64,000 nucleotides of DNA from Metallyticus violacea (taxonomy: Eukaryota; Arthropoda; Insecta; Mantodea; Metallyticidae). This document shows positions 35,007-43,565 of the stretch, in pieces; position 1 is the stretch's first letter, and every line of letters begins with the position of its first letter. The position numbers and the translations under genes were made by a program. The notes beneath the pieces are model-generated. The model was given only the letters and a program-made list of their open reading frames with translations. It made no database searches and was not told the origin of the DNA. The stretch is from positions 119,776,869 through 119,840,868 of the forward strand of contig CM060843.1 of the NCBI GenBank assembly GCA_030762175.1. The letters run 5' to 3'.

Positions 35007-35931
35007 ATGCTTCTTAGAGATATTGAAGCAGAAACTGTATCTCAGGTATTTTTAAATTCCTGGATCACTCAAATAGTGACAAATTAGGGTACACAAGTTC
35101 AGTCAGATTTGTTTGGACACTAGCCAAAATTAGCAGCTGTAAATTAGCAAGATGCATCTCTAATCATCTATAATCAAATCCAGAATACAGAAAATTCACT
35201 TTATGCTTAATGCATTTATTCATGCAAAATACACTTTTAAATAGGGTAGCATATTACATTTGCTTTTGGGAGGGGGGGGGGGAAATTACACTGCTCAGTG
35301 AAAAACAACAATTGCCAAGATGGTTTATGGTATTCCCCTTAATGCACCTGAAGATTTTTTCAACGCTCCTGAACAAAAGTGAATGTTACCAACATTTGAA
35401 TCAAGATTTCAGAAGTAAACCTACTGAGTAGCCCTGCAAGTCAAGAGAAACACCATTTGTATTTTAAGATATCAATAATTCAACTCATACATTTGTAAGG
35501 GCTGACAGAGTAAAGGCAGCTCTTTAAAATCCACAAGAAGGTATTCAATGCACTATAGATTTAAAAAAAACATATCTGTAGACAGATTAAAACCAGTTTA
35601 CATTAAAATGACAAGTTTCCAGATAGCACAGAAGAGGAACCAAATGCGCTGGATTCGTTAGCAATATCCTCGAGAACTACCAGGGCAGGTCAAGTAGTGC
35701 AATTTCCATTGCAGTTCCTAGAAGATTTAAATCATTGAGAAGGGATTATGTGGAGATATAAGTAAAGAAAAGAAATGTTAGTAATATGATGTTTTATTGA
35801 TTTTGTTTTCTGGTGTAACCAACTAGTAATGACATGTAAATATCTAAGGAAAAAATTAAAAAATTGAAATTATCTTAATAAAAGGTGTTCTTTTGTTGAT
35901 AAAATGATAATATAAAGAGATAAAAGTGTAT

Positions 35932-36629
35932 AACAATGTATACAGTTTTTTTCACACTAACTCCATTCACTTACATAAATTTGGAACATATGTTTCGGGA
36001 GCGATCCCTCCCATCTTCAGCCTGTTGACAAACTGTTGTTAAACGTGGCGGTTGGGTCTCTTGATGTTCTTGTGGCGGCATCTGTTGGTTCTATTAGGAA
36101 TTTGCTGAGTTCATCCAATGGAGGGATATCGAAATTCATCAAATTATCCTTATTTTTTGTAATGAAAATGTTTTCCCAAGTGGAAAGTTCTATTGCATTA
36201 TGAAGTTGTTTAAGTAGTTTTATCTTGATTTAATTTCATGATTTTTATTCCAAAAGTGTGCTGCTGTTGCTGATTTATCAATTTGTTTTAAGCGAATATT
36301 TCTGAAGTGTTCTTTTTTCTGGATTCCCAAATTCCTCTTCGTTTTTCCAATGTATTTTTTGTCGCACTCTGCACATTCTATTTTGTAAATACCTGACTTT
36401 TGTTCTGTTGGCATGTAGTTCTTTACTCTGCAACCTAATAAGTTCTTTATATTAAAATTGTATAGTTTATATTAAAATTATTATATTATTATAATTTTAT
36501 ATAAGTTTATATTAAAATTATTATATTATTATAATTAATATAAATATAATTTATATTAAAATTGTAAGTGGTATATATGTATATATGTATACCACTCCAT
36601 TGTCAACAGCTTCGTAAGTACACTTATTT
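35932..36629 (-). mobile_element. Penelope-like element, 3' part, with 15-bp target duplication
   Basis: GAGATAAAAGTGTAT occurs at 35917-35931 and 36630-36644. The minus strand 36414-36220 encodes EQKSGIYKIECAECDKKYIG, KTKRNLGIQKKEHFRNIRLK, SATAAHFWNKNHEIK, a very well kept GIY-YIG domain with the C-x-x-C pair. It is followed by the C-terminal part and a hammerhead-like end near 35990-36025. The right side is an AT-rich (TTATATTAAAAT)n stretch (36445-36560), then the PLE tail in the other orientation (ATACCACTCCATTGTCAACA). Confidence 0.85.
35980..36030 (-). ncRNA. hammerhead-ribozyme-like motif in PLE end
   Basis: Minus strand: CTGAAGA, T, GGGAG, loop, CTCCC, GAAAC, AT, then ATG where GTC is usual. 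The core and stem II are intact, but the cleavage triplet is altered, so this copy is probably inactive. Confidence 0.45.
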
Positions 36630-36644
36630 GAGATAAAAGTGTAT

Positions 36645-37038
36645 TTATTATTTGGTAAGTTGCCGAGTTCTTATTAATTGCCAATCATTTTAAATTCTGC
36701 TAATTCCCAAGTTGTATGGCACTTATTCCTTTATCCAAAGAGCAGTGAAGATGTGTGAAGTACATGATTCCCAATATCAATAACGAGAATGATTAAAATT
36801 AAATTAAATTTAATTTAACCTAATTTAGGAAACTGAAACTAAAAATCAAGTAAACAGTTATGATAAGTAAATGATTTTGGTTGAGTTAGAGCCTGCTTCA
36901 GATTTATAATATTTCATTTTGTTTCAACAACCATTATCAGTTCACTCTGAGAATGGGCTAACATTTTTCAGATTGCTTTCCAACATAAAATCTTATACTT
37001 AAATGTAAATTGGAACTTGCACTGTGAAACTAATCATA
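36645..37038. other. intron sequence, nothing recognised
   Basis: AT-rich intronic sequence between two PLE insertions. Confidence 0.4.
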
Positions 37039-37284
37039 TTAATTGATATCATTGTATGATTCAGTTGAACTACACACTCCTTAAGCTTCATTTACTTTTC
37101 ATTAATGTATGCAACCGGTTTTCAGAACATTTAGTTCCCATCTTCAGCCATCAATTGAGTTGAACTTTAGCCTGGCTGAAGATGGGAACTAAATGTTCTC
37201 AAAACTGGTTCCATACTTTTATGAAAAGTAAGTGAAGCTTTAAGAGTGTGTAGTTCAACTGAATCATACAATGATATCAATTAA
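37039..37284. mobile_element. 246-bp Penelope-like palindrome next to a host exon
   Basis: Left arm TTAATTGATATCATTGTATG through TTTAGTTCCCATCTTCAGCC; right arm GGCTGAAGATGGGAACTAAA through CATACAATGATATCAATTAA. A short centre lies near 37151-37170. Each arm carries a hammerhead-like core (CTGAAGA, T, GGGAAC, loop, GTTCT, AAAAC with A in place of the G of GAAAC). The right arm ends 19 bp before the acceptor of the next exon. No coding sequence is present. Confidence 0.85.
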
Positions 37285-37303
37285 TAAAATCTTATTTTTG
37301 CAG

Positions 37304-37420
37304 TATACCTCGTGACAACCGAAATCAGCAACTATCTCTATTTCCCGAGTCTCTTCGACCAGTTGACAAGCCAAAGGAGGCAATGCAACAATGTTTTGCC
37401 CAAATGGACAGTGGAGAATG
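37304..37420 (+). CDS. TOGARAM-like gene, first TOG-domain exon
   Basis: The exon follows CTTATTTTTGCAG and ends GAATG|GTGAGG. With the two bases from the previous exon it reads IIPRDNRNQQLSLFPESLRP, VDKPKEAMQQCFAQMDSGEW. The KPKEAxxxxxxxxxSxxW pattern starts the first HEAT repeat of a TOG domain; in TOG domains the W in the A-A loop contacts tubulin. Residue W is split across the intron (TG plus G). TOGARAM/crescerin proteins regulate microtubules in cilia. Context, exon phase and the following exon make the assignment firm at the family level. Confidence 0.88.
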
Positions 37421-37879
37421 GTGAGGAAGATATCCAAAATATTTGTTTGTTTGTTTTTTATAGCTTGTGCTTATTTCAAAAATATGTGAAATACTTTCAG
37501 ATTTTTTATATTAAATGTTTATATATTATATATCTGCATAATCCTGGCCTAAACTAAATTCAAATTCATCCCAAACCTAAAGTAGTTTTAACTTTTATCA
37601 TCCTAGTTCATTCATATGAAAATTTAATATTTTGAAAATAAAAAATTACAATTTTAAAATGTACCCTTTTTTTCTTTCACTTCTGCCACTGCTTATGTTT
37701 TGCTCTCCTCTGTAAAAAACAAAATTATAAGTGTATGTTCTAATGCCAACTTGCTTGCCAATCAAGACATTGAAATTCTGCCCAGGGCAGCAGAGAGCAG
37801 TAACATAATAAATTTGTAATGTGAGCACTAATAATCGGTGGATTAGATTATGCTGAAGCATGATAATGGAGCAGTGAGG
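37421..37879. other. intron sequence, nothing recognised
   Basis: Intronic sequence. The segment 37700-37879 may belong to the tail of the reverse SINE that follows. Confidence 0.4.
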
Positions 37880-38035
37880 AATGACTAGCAGGAGAAACCA
37901 TAGTACCCAGAGAAAATCTGCCCAAGTATCACATCATCCACCACAAATCCCACTTACAGCTGCTGGGATCAAACCTGGGCTGCCTTGGTGGGAGGTGAGC
38001 AGCCTAACCACTTGTCCATGGCACCACCAAATTAT
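37880..38035 (-). mobile_element. tRNA-derived SINE, separate family (SINE-D), reverse
   Basis: Minus strand: GGTGGTGCCATGGACAAGTG, GTTAGGCTGCTCACCTCCCA, then box B CCAGGTTTGATCCC. This is a tRNA-like head with both pol III boxes. The body continues to CTCTGGGTACTATGGTTTCTCC. Only one copy is seen in this window. Confidence 0.65.
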
Positions 38036-38984
38036 ACACTTATTCAGTAATATGCAAGGTGTACCTCTGACTATATTGTAAACTTTTAAAGCTGCTAGAT
38101 ATGATCAATATGAAAAACTAGGAAATAATGCCCAGAAATTGTCTATTTAGTTGATGCTAGTCTATTTGTATGTAGTCTAGTTGTAAATTTGAGTCTTTCA
38201 AACCAAAGCGATAAATATAGCCACTGTTGCCAGTTGTGTAGATTTTTACTATATGTAGCCCTGGTGATATATTAAGCTCCATCAGATGCCATTGCTCATT
38301 ATATCATCAAATCTGATAAGCCACAGATATAAGTACAGAGTCATCATCCCATGAGCTTGACTGCTCTGGCATTGTACAGTATGCCACCATTTTAATGATG
38401 CTTTTACCCACAGCATAGAGTTGGTAAGCAATGAGCTTCTTAAATTGGTTTGTGTATTGTTGGTTTGTTTTATTGCTTTACCCTTTCACTAATCACTGAG
38501 ACCCAGCTGGAAGGCTAACTGGCTAATGAGCTAATGCTCACTCAGGCAAAACAATCCAGCAGAAAATAAACCTTGATTTGCACAGTACTATGAACAGTCA
38601 AGACAAATGTTGTCTCTCACTTCTTCTGATCTTGTTTCTGCCACATTCATTCAGTTAGAGTTTGTATCTATAAGAAAAGTTGCATTGTTGTTGTTGTTGT
38701 TTACATAAATGTATTCTAAATTATGTATTTAGGGTTCTAAATTAGTGCTTTCATAATGCCAAAAGAGAGACACATATTGTATTTGTACAAATCTAATGTG
38801 TTTTTTTTTGTCCAAATCTAGCATTCAAAATTGTGATGCACATTAGATTCAAGTGCATATCCATTCCCTAGTTCGCAACTTCATTCGAATTTATCATTTA
38901 TTATATCATAATGCATTGTTGCAATTCTCAACTTTGTTACATTTTTATTTGCCTATTATTGCATAGAGCATTTCAATATTAGGT
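38036..38984. other. intron sequence, nothing recognised
   Basis: AT-rich intronic sequence with a short (TTG)n at 38686-38701. No coding similarity seen. Confidence 0.4.
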
Positions 38985-39770
38985 AGTCATGAAATGGAGG
39001 ACAAACAGAGAAGAACATCTTATGATGCTACTTTCAAGCATAAATGAATTTTTATGCTGAAAAAATGATAACAGAAAGGCAGGAAGAGAGTTCAATGTAG
39101 CTCAGAGCAACATTCACTTGTGGCAGCAACAGAAATTGGTATTATTTGCAATAAAGCTTGTGGGAAGAAATTCACTGATCCTAGCAAAGGAAGACACTCT
39201 GACATTGAAGAAAAATTTTTGGAAATCATACATGAAGGAGAAAGAAAGAGCAACTTGTGACTAGTGACATTGTGACATTTAATAAATGCTTAACTTTTCC
39301 TTCTTTGGCCTATGCCAACTGTCTGGTAACAGCATTAGTGATGGAAATCTTATTTTGATTTAAAGTAAAACACTAAAAATTATGTCGTCACATTAAAACT
39401 CTCTTTAAGTTTCACAAACACACTTATAAAAGTAATTTTGGTACATGTTTCGTGAGGTACATTCCTCACATTGTCAACCAAACCGACGACTGGTCGTCGT
39501 CGTTGAGTCGTCGTTTTGGTTGACAATGTGAGGAATGTACCTTACGAAACATGTACCAAAATTACTTTTATAAGTGTGTTTGTGAAACTTAAAGAGAGTT
39601 TTAATGTGACGACATGATTTTTAGTGTTTTACTTTAAATCAAAATAAGATTAACAAAAGTTTCACTGTGTGGATTCCGAAATTCCATAAACATATTAGTG
39701 ATGGATTTTGTCCTATGTGCTCTAAGATGTAATAATAGTCCACTTAAAACTTTTATGTTCTGATCATTTT
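38985..39770 (+). pseudogene. Tigger/pogo-like transposase N-terminal fragment, interrupted
   Basis: Plus-strand frames with one shift give RRTSYDATFK then AEKNDNRKAGREFNVAQSNI, HLWQQQKLVLFAIK. This matches the helix-turn-helix DNA-binding start of Tigger/pogo-type transposases (RxSYDxxFKxxVxxxAExxxNRxAAREFxVxxxxVRxWRxQK). The downstream part is split by the PLE fold-back at 39346-39693 and then shows only ISDGFCPMCSKM. No DDE domain is recognisable. Confidence 0.6.
39346..39693. mobile_element. 348-bp Penelope-like palindrome with 12-bp target duplication
   Basis: ATTAGTGATGGA at 39334-39345 and 39694-39705 flanks a large inverted repeat: AATCTTATTTTGATTTAAAG on the left and CTTTAAATCAAAATAAGATT on the right. 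Inner arms are ATTTTGGTACATGTTTCGTG and CACGAAACATGTACC-like sequence. The centre is GACGACTGGTCGTCGTCGTT. The arms carry a variant core (TTGACAA, T, GTGAGG, loop, CCTTAC, GAAAC, AT, GTA), a hammerhead-like layout with changed boxes. No coding part. Confidence 0.85.
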
Positions 39771-40072
39771 ATCAAGCTTATCTGTAAGACACTGTACAAC
39801 AATATGCCAAAATCTTTCTTTTATGATTATAAGTTTCAAATTTGGGATGCACATTACATTTGATATGCATAAATACAAGAGTTGTTATGTACAATAAGTA
39901 TGTTATTACAAATTTGTGCTGGGGGATTAAAAGACAGTGTTTAATAAAATTTCCCAGTGTACCTTCTCCAGGGAAGCTGTGCAATTAAGTTTGTTAGAGA
40001 GTTTAGATAATTGTATCTAAATTTAAAATTAGTTTTCTGTCGGAACTAATACAGTGAAGCAATTAATTTATT

Positions 40073-40290
40073 CTTAATTTGCTAGTGAGTTGATTTAATA
40101 CTCACATGCTCCACTTACCATTGAATTATACAGAACATGTTTCACAGGTCTTTGCCCACATCATCAGCTGTGAGTTAGCAATCGATTCTCAGCTGATGAT
40201 GTGGAGGAAGGCCTGTGAAACATGTTCTGTATAATTCAATGGTAAGTGGAGCATATGAGTATGAAATCGACTCACTAGCTAATTAAGAAT
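40073..40290. mobile_element. 218-bp Penelope-like palindrome with two hammerhead-like cores
   Basis: Left arm TTATTCTTAATTTGCTAGTG, TGCTCCACTTACCATTGAAT; right arm ATTCAATGGTAAGTGGAGCA, CTCACTAGCTAATTAAGAATAA. The right arm core is CTGATGA (40193-40199), T, GTGG..CCTGT, GAAAC (40217-40221), AT, GTT, with stem I ACAG-like pairing to CTGT on the left-arm copy. The family is the same as the PLE ending at 32545. Coding sequence is absent. Two cores face each other. Confidence 0.8.
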
Positions 40291-41138
40291 AAAACTTGTA
40301 TCTATTCTCAATAAGAAGCAACAGATAGAATGGTATGTGCTTAATGAGGTGATGAAATTGGATAAAGATAGAATGTGGTCCTAAAAATCTATCCAATGGC
40401 TTGCGCAGGAAACGCAAGTTTTGCAAACCATAGATTGGAAAACTACAAATTTATTAAATTGAAACCATATAGGATAACTTTCTGTAATTGGATTTTGCAA
40501 TAGTACTTGGCCTATGCTTCACTTTCGTCAGTGATGAAGCATGATTTCATTTAAATGACCATATTGCATTGCAGAACAACATTGGAGCACAGAGATACCC
40601 AGAGATACTGAAACTTCCATGTAAGAAAATTGGTGTTTAGTGTGTACACAAGAAACATATTGTGACTGTAATTGTGATTTTATTTTTGTAACAATGTAGC
40701 TTAAATGAAAGTCTCAGGCATGGTGATTCTAGTCGAACTTTGTCAGGAATCAGTGCACTCATAAGTTGCTAAGTTTACTGCTGGGTACTATCAAAGCTCA
40801 TGCATGAAGGCTGTATATACAAAAGGATAAGAAAATGGGCAAGGCTATTCACAGTTTGATAGATCATAAGAATTGTTCAAAGTAACCACTTCTTCCCAGG
40901 AAAAAAATCCCTAAGAATATTCCTAATTATTCACATTTTTTCCCTCAAACTGAAAGCATTTATTATCCACATCTCTGCTATGGACATCCCTTTTCCCATT
41001 GTTTGTTGTATCTATCAAACTTCAATAAATCTTTCTGATATTTTTGTGTTTCTTTTATTTATATGTATGAGTTTCCATTTTGATTATCTTGATCATACAG
41101 TTAAACCAAAAATATAATAGATAAATTCTTTTATTTAG
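40291..41138. other. intron sequence, nothing recognised
   Basis: Intron leading to the acceptor at 41138; no motif found. Confidence 0.4.
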
Positions 41139-41331
41139 GGAAGTGACAATGCAAGGATTGCAGTTATTAGTGAGGCTGATGAGATACCACCCAGACACAA
41201 TACATCACCATCTCCACTCTGTGATAGTTGCCCTTGGGAAACAAGTACGCAACTTACGTTCCCAGGTAGCCAGAGCAGCCTGTCAGGCATGCGCAGAACT
41301 CTTTGTTTCACAAAAGCGTGCTGTAGAAACG
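41139..41331 (+). CDS. TOGARAM-like gene, central TOG-domain exon
   Basis: The exon follows CTTTTATTTAG and ends AAACG|GTAAGC. One leading G completes the Trp codon of the previous exon. It reads EVTMQGLQLLVRLMRYHPDT, IHHHLHSVIVALGKQVRNLR, SQVARAACQACAELFVSQKR, AVET. This fits HEAT repeats A-B of the third TOG domain of TOGARAM (pattern WExxxxGLxxLxRLxxxHxxxL, then VxxLRSxVxRAAxxxLxxLF). The NLRSQVARAA segment is the conserved tubulin-facing loop region. Ends in phase 0. This is the best-conserved exon in the window. Confidence 0.93.
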
Positions 41332-42489
41332 GTAAGCAGAAAAATCAATTTATATATGTATTTCCTTCTCACAAAATATTTATATTTCCATTTACCTCCC
41401 ACATACTGATGAATGGTCCTGCAAAAAGAAAATGAAATATCTTTTTTAAGAAAGAATATGGTAAAAAACAATCAGTAATATTTTAATGGAGTAATACCAT
41501 TCCTGCTTTAAAAATCTCTTATTTCCTTCTAACATGGTTTTCAGCCTTATCCATTATCATTCGCAGTTGCTAAGCTTTATAAATTGAGATGCTTGCAAGT
41601 ATTGGCAAACCATTTGGATATAATTTATTTTAATGACATGTTATGTTTGCCCATTAAATTTAATTCTAAAACAGATGTTAGGCATACATTTGTCAATCAT
41701 AAATTATAAAATATATGCATAAATAGTTCATTACAGAATGTTTCAAGTTTATCTGCATATTATTATAAGAACAACAAGAGTTTTAGTAGAGAAAAATTGA
41801 CTACAGATGACATTTTCTGTGTACAACAAAGGAGAGAAAAAAGAGTATAATAAAGTAACTTGTTTCTAATATACATCAGAAAATATTTTGAATGGGATTC
41901 GAAGAAAAATTTAAGCCAAATATAAACAAAGAGAGGTTATTTTGAATGTTTAATAAATGTTATAATAAGCTTTATAATTTTATAATAAGTTGTTATAAGG
42001 AGTTAAAATAATGATTAAAGGAAAAAGAAAGTGCACAAAAACAGTAGATAAAAAGTGCATTAAGGTTGTGGGATATCACTAGGGTTCAGATTTTGACATG
42101 TAACATCCTTTTCCATTACACGTATAAAGTTGAATTAAATGCAAATCAAATGTTTGTAATTTATTGAGACCTGTTTTAAGTTGCATATAAATGCATATTT
42201 TGATCATTTTCCTTGTTTTGGTCGTATTTCACTAATATTGAGCTTAAATGTCATATTATGTTATATTTTGGAGGAAATCTCATATAATTTACATGGGATA
42301 TGATTCCTCGGTGAAAATTTGTTTGTTGCCATGTCCATAAGAGAGCAGTGCAATACTGAGTCATTTACCCAACTTCCAGCAAGGAATCAGTGCAGGTAAT
42401 ATTCTTTACTCTCAAATGTGCATAATTCAATAGATACCAATGCTTTGATTCCAAACTTCAGTTCCAGATAAACACTAACATGCCAAAAT
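41332..42489. other. intron sequence, possible DNA-element remnant at right end
   Basis: Mostly AT-rich and unrecognised. The part 42180-42490 is less degenerate and may be a transposon remnant. At 42480-42545 a broken frame reads MPKSKTSERVK then YIKEFGEE. That start is like some zinc-finger/CGGBP-type transposon-derived proteins, but the piece is too short to be sure. Confidence 0.35.
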
Positions 42490-42869
42490 CTAAAACCAGT
42501 GAAAGAGTAAAATGAAAAAATTATATAAAAGAATTTGGAGAGGAAATGAAAAGATTCTTATTGATGGCAGCCATAGGAGTAGTAACACGATCAAGCAAAC
42601 AAAATTTACATTCAATGGGAAGCAACAAAGTAAGAGATATATCAGGTGAACGTCTCACAGCAACTAAAAATGCTAAGGTAGCTAAGGGAAATAAAGAAGA
42701 AGCAGAGGACAACATAAACATGAGGTTTACTGATAAAACAAGTGTTCAAGAGCAGTCGGACACAATTGATTGGACACATGAAGGGCAAACAATAGCATCA
42801 CTATACTGGTTATAAATATACTTAATAGTGATCTACAAAATGCTAAAAAAGAGGTGAGCATACTAAAAA

Positions 42870-43565
42870 AGGAGAATGAGAAACTTAGAAAGAGGAAAGA
42901 GTGGGAAAAGAACATTGGCCATAGTAACCAAGAAAGGCAAATCGGGATCTATATCAAAACAAGGCAGTTTTGGAATCAAGAGCAATAACAAGTTTGAAAT
43001 TTTGGACAAATTACATGATAGAGTAGGAAGTGAAGTGCAAGTGGTGAATCAACATAAGTGTGAAGTGGAAACTAAAAATAAAATAGTGCTAATGATGGGT
43101 GACTTGATCCTAAAATTTTCTGGAATGTATGTAAGAAAGGGGTTATGAAGTGAGATGCTTTCTGGGAATAAAGATTGAAGAGCTACAAGAAAAAATGGAG
43201 AAGATTGACTTTAAGGAGCAAAAACTAGATGTGATGCTGATACATGCAGGTACAAACAATATTCAACATGGGGTAATGGCAGAGGAGATAATGGGCAATA
43301 TCATGGATCTAGTAAATAGCATTAGATTGAAATCAAAAGGTACTAAAATAATAAGTGAGTTCTCTGTAAATGGAATGTAAATGTTAGGAGAATTATGAAA
43401 ATAAATCAAGAACTAAATTAGTTATGTGAAATGAAGGATTGTCTACTGGTTGATGCAAATCATTGGCTAGACGATGACTTTTCTAGAGATGAGGTGCACT
43501 TAAATAGAAGGGTTTTTTTTAAATTTGTAAATTTGATGAACAGGGTGATAAATTCAGTACTAAAG
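42870..43565 (+). pseudogene. SGNH/GDSL esterase-like domain in retrotransposon ORF1
   Basis: Blocks of the SGNH fold appear in order: block I VLMMGDLIL (catalytic Ser of GDS replaced by Leu), block II GIKIEEL, block III IHAGTNNI, and the C-terminal D-x-V-H-L-N block (DEVHLNRRG) with the catalytic Asp/His pair. Esterase-like ORF1 domains are known from CR1 and related elements. The frame is split near 43149 and again near 43380, and the nucleophile is lost, so it is not active here. Upstream, 42810-42960 encodes a charged segment, probably the coiled-coil that often precedes this domain. Confidence 0.75.

Larger units (their letters stand above)
32565..35765 (+). mobile_element. Ty3/gypsy LTR retrotransposon, heavily decayed internal region
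   Basis: Plus-strand remnants occur in the canonical order. First is a retropepsin (NNGADISIISFQLNNKLKPI near 32730, where DSGADxS is usual; then IIAKVSKGILSTDLLYHFGL). Next come RT pieces (ILVAKYKLKTALTTSFEPF, LGKKLVFLGHLITRDDI at 33830-33890) and RNase H (LFVDASEFAEGAVLQQN near 34190). Integrase follows (HYHNMTHPGIKALLKIIS, then LKKFPTNDEYFRVVHINITE near 34810-34875). The Pol tail SSRTTRAGQVVQFPLQFLED lies near 35670. PLE end fragments and a palindrome interrupt it. No LTRs were found; it is inactive. Confidence 0.8.

Noticed and set aside
36445..36560. CRISPR-like or satellite array of (TTATATTAAAAT) units
   Set aside because: Simple AT-rich tandem repetition without spacers, inside a PLE copy.
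37039..37284. Terminal inverted repeats of a DNA transposon (MITE)
   Set aside because: The arms match Penelope-like element ends with hammerhead-like boxes, and related units have 12-15 bp target duplications, unlike TA or 8-bp DNA-transposon duplications.
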